From Diogma glabrata (lineage: Eukaryota > Arthropoda > Insecta > Diptera > Cylindrotomidae), in NCBI GenBank assembly GCA_963693315.1, contig OY856187.1:50397161-50461160 (forward strand): a stretch of DNA of 64,000 nucleotides, in the 5' to 3' direction. Below, piece by piece: positions 1-10,857 of the stretch. A program made the translations under genes and the position numbers. Numbering within the stretch: position 1 is the stretch's first letter; each line of letters starts with the position of its first letter. Under the pieces are notes generated by a model. It saw only the letters and a list, made by a program, of their open reading frames with translations, was not told the DNA's origin and did not search any database.

Positions 1-105
1 TTTTCGCAAAGTGTTCCACCAAAACTCATATTTGAAACAGGAAAACCCCTGGATGCTATAAAGGATTTAAATCGCTTTAATCGGCTTGCCAATTGGTTCA
101 GTTAG
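1..105 (+). CDS. possible 3' end of an unknown coding region (partial)
   Basis: The first frame is open from the window edge to a TAG at 103-105, giving 34 residues that end in LANWFS. The composition is protein-like (KLIFETGKPLDAIKDL) and unlike the AT-rich noncoding DNA around it. The start lies outside the window, so it may be a last exon or a transposon ORF end. I do not recognise the family. A chance open frame of this length is possible. Confidence 0.25.
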   Translation, partial: FSQSVPPKLIFETGKPLDAIKDLNRFNRLANWFS

Positions 106-387
106 TAATTTTTTCTAGGCTGTTTTTGGTACTCTCTCATTTCTTTAACTTTAACTTTATTCAACTCCAATGACGTTTGTATTATATCTTTGATTGATTT
201 CTATAGTGTTTGTTCTACTGTATTCGCTTTCTTAACCTTACTGCGGTATCAAAGCATGCCTGTTTGATTTTTCGTAAAGTTCTTGATTACTGCTTGTGGT
301 GGTGTTTCAGCACAACATATAAACCGATTATGACGTTATTTTTTAACTAAAAGAAGCAACCGCCTTCATAACATTAGAGTTTGTCCA
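106..387. other. intergenic, nothing recognised
   Basis: AT-rich sequence with no coherent ORF or repeat that I can see between the possible coding end and the MITE. Confidence 0.4.
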
Positions 388-389
388 TA

Positions 390-937
390 CCCTGGTTAAA
401 CATTCCAATTGAAACCAATTGAAAAAAAATGAATTGGATTAATCAGAATTCTGCATTGGGAATTTTCAATTAATTCCTATTCAAAAAATCTATTTCCAAT
501 ACAATCCTATTCATTCCTATTAAATATCTCTATTTTATTTTTCAACCGGAATGGATAGGATTCTATAGGAAATGTATATAGGAATTAATTGGAAATTTCC
601 ATTGCAGAATTCCGATTAATCCTATTCATTCCTATTAAATCTTTTCCAATTAAATCCTGTTAAATTCATAAGATTGTTTAATTAGAAAAAAATTAAAAAA
701 TTAATTAAGTTTCTTTTTGCCTATTGAATCTCTTAATTTCCGATTGAAATTCAATTGGAAATTTCCATTAGAATCCTATAGAACCTCTTATCCTGTTGAA
801 TCCCATTCATTCCGATTGAATTTTAATTGGTAGATCGAAGTCTTCCTATTAAACCAATTCAATTCGATTTAATCCTATTGAAAATATATTGGATTTAATA
901 GGATGCAATAGGTTTGAATTGGAATGTTTAACCAGGG
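390..937. mobile_element. 548-bp MITE with 21-bp perfect TIRs and TA target duplication
   Basis: The left end reads CCCTGGTTAAACATTCCAAT at 390 and its exact reverse complement closes the element at 917-937. Both ends are flanked by TA (388-389 and 938-939). There is no ORF. The interior is dense with short copies of TCCTATT and its complement AATAGGA, plus ATTGGAA/TTCCAAT, on both strands, so most of the element can fold on itself. The TA duplication suggests mobilisation by a Tc1/mariner-type transposase; no source transposase is visible here. Confidence 0.85.
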
Positions 938-939
938 TA

Positions 940-2463
940 TCGTGCTGTTATATTTCGATTTGTATAATTTTTAGGGAATTTGAATAAATGCGTGGTATCC
1001 TAGATATTACCAAATTATCAATGATATTGGTGTCAATTTTATTCTAAAAGTTATCAAGCAAACGACGGCCCTGCTCTACCTTAGTGGGATAATATGGTTC
1101 TAGTTGTTCTTGGTTAATGCCTTTATGGTGGGGCCACCGATGGTGACTGATCAGCAAGTACTGCATTTTATAGGTTTCACTTTACAAACTGGGATTGTAG
1201 AATGTATAGATGTTGGTTGTATTGATATGTATGTTTGTTGTTTTATATATCAGTTAATATTTAATTGTGTTAAAGATTTTGCTTTCAGTTTTGTATGGCA
1301 CCTTCTGCATTACTGTTTTAGATTTACAAAAAAGCTAAACATATTTTCAATAACCGATTTCGCAGGTTCCAAACGAGGCATTCGGTTTTTTAAATACGGA
1401 AACCACGGTTTTTGGATTAGTTTTTGATTTCCAAAATATAATATTGCTATTTTATTGTTCTAGAGAATAAGCAAGATTTAAAAAGAGCAAAATAACTTGG
1501 TCCGTGCTGCAGATTATACCAACATTTTCTCGCCTATAGATGCAATAATTATTTTTCTAACTAGAACAGGTAAAATTCATTCGCAATTATACTTAAAAAG
1601 AAAAATTGTTTTAAAAATTTGCACAAACATTTAGTTTTGTTTCTGAAAATTTTTGATGTTGTCAATAATCCAGCTAGTGACATATTCCTTGATTATGTGA
1701 CGACCTGTCTTTTCAGGATGCTATACGGTTGATATCACCTTGTTTAGTGATATCTCACTGCTATTACCAGTGGTATGTGCATATTTCACGTTAACTCGTA
1801 TAATCGTAGCAGGGTCTGGCCCACGCAGGATTGTCACTGCAGAAGGTCTGAACTTATTATAAACGGATTTCATCAATGTTTCATCAATGGGAGAACTAAA
1901 CATTTTTCTTTAGGTAGATGTCATGCTACGTAAAGTAATGAAGAAACATACAAAATATCTAAAACAAATGATGGTACTGAATTCTGAAATCAAGAATTAT
2001 TACATGTACGGAAACAACATAAAAACCGTTATCAAACGACAAAAGGACCTAAAGCAGATTGGAGCGGAACATATATATCAATCAACTGTCGATCGAGCTC
2101 AATACGATCACAATTAATCTGCTTGCTGAAATATGAGATTTCAATTCCCAGCGCCAACATAAAAAATTAAGCAATTATCTTGCCACAGTTGTCTAGCATT
2201 TTAAAATTTTATTCGCAAAAATGATCGCAAGTTAAAAAATTTCCTTACTTTGGCAATACTAAACTTTTCTAATTAAGTTTTTGTTATACGTCAAAATATT
2301 ACAACTCTAACCTAAATTATGTCGTTTTTAAGCGGTTAAGGTTTGATTTCAAAGTTAATATATTTAAGTTATAATAAAAGAACATATACTTTAAATGCTT
2401 TAAAATTAAGTTAAATATAAATTTTCATTTATTTATTGTAAACGTATTGTATTAATATTAACA
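940..2463. other. intergenic, small unsupported ORFs only
   Basis: AT-rich DNA. A 60-codon minus-strand frame (1721-1903) and a 64-codon plus-strand frame (1923-2117) are adjacent and divergent. Neither resembles a family I know, and no splice context supports them. No repeat or RNA gene was recognised. Confidence 0.4.
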
Positions 2464-2856
2464 ATGGAAGTTGATATCGAACATATTCGACATTGTATGT
2501 TATATGAATTTCATCAAAAGGTAGCTGCTACTGAAGCAACTAGGAAAATATGTAAAGTTTATGGTGAATATGCTCTTGATGCACGAACATGTCAACGATG
2601 GTTTTCTAGATTTCGTGCTGGAAATTTTAATTTAGTTGATGGACATCGTGCTGGTCGTCCACTGCTTATCAATCATGATAAATTACGTGAAATCATAAAA
2701 AAAAATCCAATGTATACATCACAACAAATAGCAGATGAAGTAAGTTCAACTCGACATACGATTAGCATTCATCTTAAGCGAATGGGATATGTGTATAAGG
2801 ATAAAAAATGGACTTATGATGTAAAAGTTGATGTAAAACAAGAGAAAGTTTCTTAA
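2464..2856 (+). CDS. mariner/SETMAR-type DNA-binding domain protein without catalytic domain
   Basis: The 130-residue ORF has two helix-turn-helix units in the order found at the N terminus of mariner transposases and SETMAR. Residues about 5-55 match the first (HTH_48-like: ARTCQRWFSRFRAGNFNLVD). A GHRAGRP linker follows at about 60-66. Residues about 70-110 form the second (TSQQIADEVSSTRHTISIHL). After KDKKWTYDV the frame ends in a charged tail, with no D,D34D catalytic core. There are no frameshifts or stops. A is placed at -3 of the start codon. It lies 324 bp upstream of, and on the same strand as, the RPC8 gene. Insect genomes carry many such SETMAR-like stubs; this could be domesticated or a recent transposon fragment. 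No TIRs were found around it. Confidence 0.6.
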   Translation: MEVDIEHIRHCMLYEFHQKVAATEATRKICKVYGEYALDARTCQRWFSRFRAGNFNLVDGHRAGRPLLINHDKLREIIKKNPMYTSQQIADEVSSTRHTISIHLKRMGYVYKDKKWTYDVKVDVKQEKVS

Positions 2857-3180
2857 TCGTTAAAATCTTTAGTACCTAGAAAAAGTAATAATTTATTTAA
2901 ATTATAAGTAATCGATAAAAATGTAAAACTATTTCATTTATAAATTAAGGTTTTTTGACAAATTATGAATGTTTGTTTTTCAATACAACCAAAACCATAA
3001 CAGCCATGATGTTTTAATTACTACAAACCATATATATCTATATCAACCTCGGATTTGTTTGACGTTTTGTTGTTTACATACATTTTATTCATAAATTATA
3101 AAATTAAATGGCACATGGAATGGACAATGATAGTTTTATATATTTGCCGTTCTATTTCGTTATAGTAAATCAAGTTAAAT

Positions 3181-4061
3181 ATGTTTGTTTTATCTGAGTT
3201 AAAAGATACAATAAGAATAGGTCCTGAGTTATTTCACTTAAATGTAGTTGATGCTATAAAAGATGAAATAAATCGGAAATTAGCAAATAAGGTGAGTAGG
3301 ATTTAACCCTTTCGTACAAAATAATATAAAAACTTATATTTCTATAACATTGGGTTTAGGTATTAATAAATGTAGGATTATGCATAGCATTAAAGGAAAT
3401 CGTTAAATTAGGAGATTCATTGATTTTACCTGGAGATGGTGCATCACATAGTGATGTAATTTTCCGTTACGTTGTATTTCGTCCACAAATTGGAGACATA
3501 GTTTCGGGTAAAATAAGATCTTGCAGTCGTGAAGGAGTTCATGGTAATTTAGCTTGATTTGGGTTGAATTTTAAAAGGCTTTACAGTTAAATCTTTCATT
3601 ACAGTAACGTTAGGTTTTTTTGATGATATATTAATTCCATCAGCGGCATTACAAAATCCATCAAGATTTGATGAAGCTGAACAAGCTTGGGTATGGGAAT
3701 ATCCTCTTGAAAATGGAGACAAGCATGATTTATTTATGGATATTGGTAATTTATCTTTGCATTTTTGGTTTTTGGTTTACTTATTTTATAAATATTAGGT
3801 GAGATAATCAAATTTCGAGTATCGGGTGAAACATTTGAAGAATGTTCACCGATTGGTCCACCGACTGATCAAGCAAATCCCGGCACATCGTCGTCAGCGG
3901 CTACGACGCAAGATATTTTAAAAACTCCATATAGGATAACAGGTGCGATAAATGAATCTGGCTTAGGCCTACTTTCGTGGTGGAATTCACAGAATGCTGG
4001 AGCAGAAGATGAAGAAGTAGCAGAGGAAGAGCAAGAAGAAGAAGGAGAGTATGAGGAATAA
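3181..4061 (+). CDS. Polr3H: RNA polymerase III subunit RPC8 (RPB7-like stalk subunit), four exons
   Basis: Exons are 3181-3291, 3360-3543, 3605-3745 and 3799-4061, separated by introns of 68, 61 and 53 bp with GT...AG ends. The spliced ORF encodes 232 residues. It matches eukaryotic RPC8 throughout: [13 protein letters not shown] at the start, [16 protein letters not shown] and [17 protein letters not shown] in the N-terminal RNP-like domain (about 1-80), then [27 protein letters not shown] and the terminal GLGLLSWW in the OB/S1 domain and tail. RPC8 pairs with RPC9 to form the stalk of nuclear RNA polymerase III, used in initiation on tRNA and 5S genes. The protein is longer than the human one (about 204 residues) because of a Ser/Thr/Ala-rich loop near 170 and an acidic Glu-rich tail after LSWW. 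An AATAAA overlaps the stop codon. Confidence 0.95.
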
Positions 4062-5209
4062 AATTTTAGAACTAATATATATTTTTTTTGTTGTTATGCT
4101 AGTTTTATGAAATCTTTTTCTTTAACGAAAAGATTTTCGTTTCTTCAATTTTTTAACATATACCTATTTGAAGTAGCATAAAAAACATAGTTTTTTTTAC
4201 AGAATTTTATTGTTATAATTTTTATTATTTTTATATCTAATTTGAAGTCTCCATTTTTTTTGATATTCCATATTTTTTAATGATTTCCGTCTGCCATATA
4301 TTCGGTGTTTATTGTTCGTGTTTTGATGAATGCCAACTATTCCTTCCATCTCTTTCTCGTAATTGTTTTTATCCTGAATTTCGTCCATATTTATAATGTT
4401 CATGTATTTTATAATTGTTCTTTCTATTTATAACGGGTTTGCTTTAATATTTTCATTATTTATGGTTGCTAGTATTGTTAGATGATCAAAGTTTCCTGTT
4501 TTATGTTCTAAAATCTTTCATTTCGTTTTTATGGTTCTGTTTTGTGAAAACCTTTTATATCTTAAATCTTAAAGGGAAATACTTATGAGCAGATTGTTGT
4601 ATTTGATCTTAATTGCTTTATCCAATCTTTTGCTTCATTTATGTATTTTTAAGAACGCTGTTCACCTCCAAGCATAGAGCTTTCAATTTTTGTGCAAATT
4701 GTTGGAATAGCCGTTTTGTTTTTTTTTTGTACAATTTCTTCTTTATCGCAATAATTCAGTCCATTTTTTTATTTATATATAAAGTTGAATGCTTTAATTA
4801 TGTTTTTTTTATATAATTTTATACTTAATGACTTCGGTAGCGGCTGCAAATTATTATAAAAAACAATGTTCAGAGGCGTGCGCATTTTGTCCTTTTTATT
4901 TTTTTATTTAAATTTTAAGTTAAATAAGTAACTAAAAAGGTTACTATAAATGAGAATAATAAAAATATAAAAAAATAATATTTAATTAGGAACTTATTGA
5001 AGTATCTGCTACAGGCTCCTCCTCAGAACGAATCCATCGTCCCGATGATAGTTCTGGAAGAATAAAAATTCATTTATCATTATAAGGAGTCAACTGGGAT
5101 ATATGATGTGATGTTTGTAATTAAATAAAACACGATTCCTTCAGATTATGATTAAACGAAACTTTATTTTAAGACCAATATAATCGACGTGTGTCTTTGA
5201 CAAAGTGTG
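4062..5209. other. intergenic with traces of decayed minus-strand coding sequence
   Basis: The minus strand at 4640-4715 reads as a broken frame (TICTKIESSMLGGEQRS, stop, then KDWIKQLRSNTTICS). Another minus frame near 4987-5060 reads LPELSSGRWIRSEEEP before a stop. These look like remnants of transposon ORFs, but I cannot name the family. A 68-codon minus frame at 4197-4403 is Asn/Lys-rich and unconvincing. Confidence 0.3.
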
Positions 5210-7024
5210 TTACAAACATGACAGGTTATGATATTTCCCAATGATATTTCCCAATAACACTGCTGTTTTGATCTTGTACTCAAAAGTGGTGGCTGAAATA
5301 ACTTTCGAATTATTAAATGGTCCGTTTTGACGTGTTAGAAATTTTTGTGTTATACCCTTTTCAGCGTCACTGTGAGCGTGGGATATTATGAGAACGCGAT
5401 CCCCCAATTTATATATAAGTTTCCTTATTATCTTTTGATCAAACTCGGCCTTTCGACGATCTTGCACTGTTTGTGCAATTTGTGGTATGAAGTTTTCAGT
5501 ATCTGATATAGGTCTTGAATTTGTTAATACATCTTCAAACATACGTAGCTCTCGACCAAAAGTTAAAAATGTGGTTGTGTGTCCAGTTGATTCGTTTGTC
5601 ATCTCTACCCATTTCCCGTGTGTTCCTTGTACTTGTATTGCTATTTGTGGTTTCATGTCGCGATTCTTCTTTCGACAGGCTTTGCTTGTGGGTGGTAATA
5701 AGGAGTCAAGCATTGTTCTATTTTGAAGTAATCTGCAAGATGTTGCATGATATCACTTACGAACTGAGGACCATTGTCCGATATCATGCGTCTTGGCAAT
5801 TCATATCTAAGAAATATTTCCTCAATAAACTTTTTTGAACAAGTTTCTGCCTTTGAAGAAAAACGTCTTTCGTTATTACTTTATATACTTAGTAAATGAA
5901 TCTACTACTGAAAATATACAGATTTTTCTTCTGCGTAACTTGAAGCGGTCCTAAATGATCGACATGAAGAGTATCAACCTTCTCAATACACTTCATAAAT
6001 GTCTCCTTCGTTTTTAGTTTAGGATTATAGACAATGCAATCTATACACCTTTTAATGTGTTCATTACTCATTGTTATTTTGACTTTGCTTATGTTATAAC
6101 CTAAGTATTCTTCTTCCGTTTTGAGAAATTTACATTTTTTTAATAATTCCATTAATATTTCAAAATGCTCTCTTGGTTTCAGTGGCTATCATGATGTCAT
6201 CTATGAATACCACGATCTTCTTTCTTAGTTTCTTTCAATTAAACTTTTCAAAACTAACCGTATAAATTTAACAAAATGAGCTGGAGAATTTGTATACCCA
6301 AATTTCAACTTGTTGAACTCATTGACCGTCCTCGGTTACGAAAGAAGTATATTGTTTCGACTCTTTTTTCAAGGCCACTTGATAAAACCCACTCTTTAAG
6401 TCTAAAGTAGTAAAATACATTTTACCCTCCAACTTTTCTATTACATCCTCCACTACTGGCATCGGTAAACAATTTCTCTCAATATTCTTGTTCAATTGCT
6501 TATAATTGATACACATTCTGTACGTATTGTCCTTCTTTTCTGCTAATACTACCCTGCTCGTATTGTACTTGTATATGCCGACTCGCTTGGGCTGATAACC
6601 TGGTCTTCTAATAACCCTTCCACTATGTTTCGTATCTCCTGTTTCTCAAAATTACTATATCGTCGAGGATTCACCCTAAATATTTTATTCGCCTTCACTT
6701 TTATCTCGTCTTCGTATTTTACCTTAGGTTCTGGCAATCTTTCAACATTTACAAAATATTGTTCATATCCACTATCTTTTGTTTGTCCTCAACTGTCTCA
6801 ATAGAATCTCCTACGTCTAACTCCTTAGTTTCAATAACTAAAACGCTTTCATCAAGTTTAGCCACATCATTCATCAAGTCAAGTCTGAATTCGACTGAAC
6901 GTTCCTCTTCCTTAAATGTTCGTGTCTCAGTTATTTTGACAACCGAAATTCCCGTCCATTTAGTAGATACATCTTCAACAATAACTATCCAATTATAACC
7001 ATTTTTGGTGGTAGTGTAGTGCAA
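5210..7024 (-). pseudogene. decayed Gypsy-type retrotransposon pol remnant
   Basis: Read on the minus strand, the order is: an unassigned segment (6749-7024), the RT N-terminal region (6549-6737, NIVEGLLEDQVISPS), RT fingers/palm (6319-6516, YFTTLDLKSGFYQVALKKES), then the end of RT (KTEEEYLGYNI) fused in 5889-6152 directly to the start of integrase (DTLHVDHLGPLQV). Next come the integrase core (about 5756-5835, MISDNGPQFVSDI) and the integrase C-terminal part (5210-5713, GDRVLIISHAHSDAEKG). The RT active-site segment and RNase H are missing, and stops and frameshifts split the rest, so it cannot encode a working polyprotein. No matching LTR pair was found. Confidence 0.8.
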
Positions 7025-7202
7025 ATATTTATATATTTATTACACTAAAAGTTTATTCAAACACACTTGTCTGTTTAATTCGAGAACATATATTCCTATG
7101 CACTATTGCAATTTATTAGTCATTCATTTACGAAAAGTTTATTTAACAAATTTTATTATTTATTTATTTATTTTTTTTATTTATTATTTTTTTATTTTTT
7201 TT
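7025..7202. repeat. low-complexity T/A-rich stretch
   Basis: The segment 7135-7205 is built of TTTATT and long T runs, at the downstream end of the minus-strand LINE fragment. It might be the remains of a 3' tail or simple low-complexity DNA. Confidence 0.4.
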
Positions 7203-8385
7203 TTATTTACTATCTTGAAACCTTACGATTTGTTTCCTGTTTTTTAGGTATGACTGAATCCATTTCAAAAGATTGCCTCTGATGCCATATCTATTTAGTT
7301 TATATACCAGTAAGTCATGATTCACCTTATCAAAAGCCTTGGAGAAATCAGTGTAAATCGCATCAATTTGTTGTTTTTTTCCCAGGTGATTTCTGATAAA
7401 CGAAGTAAATTGAACTAGATTGGAAACTGTAGATTTACCAGCTTCAAAACCATGTTGGTTTTTGTGTATTAAGTCTTTGAGGCTTTCATACATTTTTTGA
7501 ACTACCATTTTTTTTCACATAGTTTAGGTATGGTAGATAAAATAACAATACCTCTGTATTTAGAAATATCAGATTTATCGCCACTATTAAATATTGGAGT
7601 GATGAACGATGATTTCCAACAGTCTGGAAAAGTCCCTGATTGCAAAGAAAGATTGAAAAGGTAAAGCAGGTGCTTAGAAATACTATGTGCTGTATTTTTT
7701 AAAAAGATTGGTGGTATTACATCAGGACCTGCGCTTTTTCTAACGTCCAACTTATGAATTTCATTTTGAACTTCTTCTACATTGAACACCACATTTTCTA
7801 TTTTCGGCCCAAGAAATGGTATATGGGTATACTTTCCTTGATCAAAAGTAATTGGAGCTTGGTAAACACTTTGAAAATGAGCTACAAACATATTTGCTAT
7901 CGATTTTGGATCAGTATACCGCAAACCTTTGAAAGACATTGAAGATGGATACCCTCTATCACTGCGTCTATCCTTAATGAAATTCCAAAATTGCTTAGGT
8001 TCATCAATCATTTTTAAAACAGTTTTTTCTCTATGCAACCTTATAGCATTTTGTTCATCAATATGGAATTGTTCTCTAAAGCCAATAAAAGTATTATAAT
8101 CACTGTCAGTTTTCGTACGTTTGAATTTCTGAAAAGCCTTATTTCTTTTATTCCTTAGAATCCTAAGTGTTTTATTAAAGTGAGCAGGACACGTTAATTT
8201 AGAAATAATTTTTTTGGCACATATTTATCAATTATTAATTTCAGATATTCATAAAAAAGATTAGCTGCATAGTTAACACAATTCGAAGTTAATTCTAATT
8301 CTAAATTGTTTAGCTCATTAATAGCATCATAGTTGCCTTGTCAAAATCATAAATAATTTTTCTATTTACGACATTAATATTGTTA
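7203..8385 (-). pseudogene. non-LTR retrotransposon RT fragment (Jockey/CR1 group)
   Basis: On the minus strand the frame runs from about 8211 to 7502 and continues in another frame to 7203. It covers the thumb-proximal linker (QFWNFIKDRR), the RT entry motif (LDVRKSAGPDVIPPIFLK), CWKSSFITPIFNSGDKSD, then NQHGFEAGKSTVSNLVQF and DAIYTDFSKAFDKVNHDLL. The sequence stops before the YADD motif. The two frames meet at a run of eight T at 7509-7516 (plus strand), a one-base indel. Endonuclease and the 3' half of RT are absent. The Gypsy A LTR begins at 8391, immediately beyond it. Confidence 0.8.
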
Positions 8386-8390
8386 CGTTT

Positions 8391-8969
8391 TTCTAACCTT
8401 ACTTCGAAATGACCTAACTCACAACTCGATAAACGCAATTCCCAATCTCTTCTGAGTTCGATCACTGATTAGTTAGCAAACACACCAGGTTTTATTAAGT
8501 ATTCAACACCTTAATTGTTTCACAACAACAGGAAAATAATACAGCAAATAATATTCCTAACTAGAATATTCTTTCAACAGCTTCAGAAACTCCAACGGTT
8601 GATTTTTGGTAGCTACAAAGTGTCCAACGTTTACAAGAAGTTATATTTTTTAAAATTTGTAAAATCATGTGGAGTGGAAACTTATAGGAAGTAACAAAGT
8701 TGATATGAAATTAATTTCTAATTTTCAACAACAATAATCTTTTTATTTAAAAAATATGAATCGTAAAATTAAAATGAAAAAACGAATGAATGAAATTTTT
8801 AAAGTTTTTTCACCAGCATCGCTTTTCCAGGCAACTTTTCTCTTTCATTTAAAAAAGCAGGAGTTATTATAATTATCATTTTAAATATATGAAAAGTTAT
8901 TGCCACAGATTGTAGAAATTTCCAGTAATACAACGTTTAAAATAATACACAAATTATTTCTACTTAATA
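8391..8969 (-). repeat. A-family 3' LTR, outer part
   Basis: It begins TGTTACGTTTTTC and matches the start of the other A LTR at 38136 (shared CACTGATTAGTTAGCAAACA and TATTCAACACCTTAATTG). It is interrupted by a roughly 303-bp insert (8605-8907) and ends where Gypsy E enters, at the TAATA target. The remaining LTR continues at 24457. Confidence 0.8.
8605..8907. mobile_element. about 303-bp insertion of unknown type in the A LTR
   Basis: Compared with the A LTR at 42061-42160, extra DNA sits between CAACGGTTGATT and GATTGTAGAAAT. GATT is present on both sides (8601-8604 and 8908-8911), which fits a 4-bp target duplication. The ends (TTTGGTAGCTAC and, inverted, TGTGGCAATAAC) are only weakly similar. 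There is no ORF. Confidence 0.5.
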
Positions 8970-9192
8970 ATATGTTTATAATTTATAGTAATTCACTACT
9001 AGTTGGATACCTAAATAAAAGTTACAACTCGGATTTATTAAACACAATTATGATATCTTTATTGACCGATGGTATGAGTTCAATTAATCATTATATATAT
9101 TTTTAATTACTTATAGACTAAGTAGCATTATAGAATATAATACCGTTCAATTATACAGTGGCAAATATAAATGTATTCAAATACATATCACT
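8970..9192 (-). repeat. E 3' LTR
   Basis: A direct copy of 24237-24456, with shared TTGGATACCTAAATAAA and ATCTTTATTGACCGATGG. It differs by scattered substitutions and a small indel near the end (ATGTATTCAAATACAT here against ATTTTGAACACAT). The exact ends are ambiguous by 1-2 bp because the target repeats the same bases. Confidence 0.85.
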
Positions 9193-9370
9193 TCTTCACA
9201 CTTAGCTCAAGCCCTGTAATATTATAAATTATTATATTATATGAATCTCAATATGTTGAAAAATTAAATAAACAAAAGCTAATTAGAAATATTTCAAATT
9301 ATTAATTTTTTAATTCTAAAGTTATAATAAATCTTAAATTCAATTAATAAGACTTTCCTTATTTCAACAA

Positions 9371-10163
9371 CTAGTTTATTTCATCTGTAAAGAAAGAAAC
9401 TCTTCTATTTCTTAAAAATTTGTATGTTTTATTTTCATTATCTCTTGGTAGAATATAATTGTATTCTTTAGCAAATGTAACATGCTTAGTCAAATTAGAC
9501 TTCAAATAATTTGCATGTGCAGTCTTCTTGTAACCTCTTACATTTATCAGATAAATTACGCTTGACAATCTTTTAACAACGACAGCCTCCTCCCATTTTA
9601 TTTTGTTTCTGAAATTACAAAAGTAATAAACTCTATCATTTTCTTTGAATTCATATACCCCTTTTTGGCACACTGGTTTTATCTGTTCACCTGACACTTT
9701 TTCCTTTCTAGCTTTGAAATCAGGGGCTTTTATATCTTTATTAGCTGAAATTGACTGATCTACCAAAGTTCGCAGTGAATATTTAAACATTTTTGAAGCA
9801 GGGGAAACACCTGTAGTTGCAGTGGGGGTGTTTCTAAATGTAAATAAAAAATTACTAATTTTGGCTTGTAAAGAAAGACTTTTAATTTCTTGATCTTGTA
9901 GTAACTTTTTTAAATAACTCTTTGCCGTTTGCACTGTTCGTTCAGCTGACCCATTAGACTGTGGGTGATAGGGTGGACTATGTGATAATCTTATACCGTT
10001 TGCTTCACAAAAGCTAGAAAACTCCGCTGAGTTAAATGGAGGCCCATTATCCGTAACCATCTCTACTGGTAATCCCCAGTTCGCAAAATTTATCCACAGC
10101 TTCTCTATCACTACTTTCGCCGAAATACTGTGCATAATTATGACATCCAAAAATTTAGTATAT
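9371..10163 (-). pseudogene. E pol: integrase core and C-terminal part
   Basis: The minus-strand frame from 10150 to 9371 holds the second half of the integrase catalytic core, with the second Asp in EMVTDNGPPFNS and the Glu in QSNGSAERTVQTAKS. The usual RNase-H-like fold tail (FTFRNTPTATTGVSPASKMF) and a C-terminal binding region (FKENDRVYYF) follow. The first part of the core lies beyond 14708; the two were one reading frame before the Sola-like element entered at the ATAT target. It ends normally before the 3' LTR, leaving a 178-bp 3' untranslated stretch. Confidence 0.85.
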
Positions 10164-10438
10164 CGGCAATTCTTTTACAAACCGAACACTTTTTGACCGA
10201 CCGATCTCCGATTTGTCTTAAACTTTTTTTATAGTTTCTATATCAAAAAATAAGAGATACGTGTCCTGGCTTTTTTTCCCCATAATTTCGATAATATAAG
10301 TGATTCAAAGTTTTCAAATCAAGCGGTTTTCGGCTCATTTTCAACAATTGATAGCTCCGAATCCATGAGAGCTACAAAATTTTCATCAATTATACTTTTG
10401 TAGCTAAAGAATTAAATTTGAATAACAAAATATTTTTA
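10164..10438. repeat. left TIR of the Sola-like element
   Basis: Reverse complement of 14429-14703 with very few mismatches (for example CCGACCGATC here against CCGACAGATC inverted). It runs into the N gap at 10439, so the full TIR may be longer. Confidence 0.9.
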
Positions 10439-10638
10439 NNNNNNNNNNNNNNNNNNNNNNNNNNNNNNNNNNNNNNNNNNNNNNNNNNNNNNNNNNNNNN
10501 NNNNNNNNNNNNNNNNNNNNNNNNNNNNNNNNNNNNNNNNNNNNNNNNNNNNNNNNNNNNNNNNNNNNNNNNNNNNNNNNNNNNNNNNNNNNNNNNNNNN
10601 NNNNNNNNNNNNNNNNNNNNNNNNNNNNNNNNNNNNNN
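10439..10638. other. assembly gap, 200 N
   Basis: Exactly 200 N, next to a TA dinucleotide run, so the true length is probably unknown. Confidence 0.99.
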
Positions 10639-10783
10639 TATATATATATATATATATAAATTTTTTTTTTTTTGTTTTTTTGTCTCCGCTTATCATATAT
10701 AGTCGTTTGGCACAAAAATTTTTCCGAAATTCCGAGATGAAGCCCATTGCAATAGGTAGATTTTTATATGAAATCTATCTAAA
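10639..10783. mobile_element. partial second copy of the Helentron/DINE-like element
   Basis: The order TA repeat, T run, TGTCTCCGCTTATCATATAT, CCGAGATGAAGCCCATTG and the end hairpin AGGTAGATTT...AAATCTATCT matches the right end of the element at 21628-21883. It carries about 20 extra bases (GTTTGGCACAAAAATTTTTC). Its other end lies in the N gap. Confidence 0.7.
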
Positions 10784-10857
10784 AAGATTATGTGAGTTGA
10801 TGGACATTTCAAAAGAATTTATTAATTTTTACATATTATTGTAGTGTGTAACATTAT

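Noticed and set aside
1104..1427. 107-codon plus-strand ORF
   Set aside because: Hydrophobic, low-complexity translation without recognisable motifs; no supporting context.
1721..2117. Two adjacent divergent short ORFs (60 and 64 codons)
   Set aside because: No recognisable domain, no splice or promoter support, and lengths expected by chance in AT-rich DNA.
10404..10747. ORFs spanning the first N gap
   Set aside because: Most residues are unknown bases, and the rest is TA repeat and T run.
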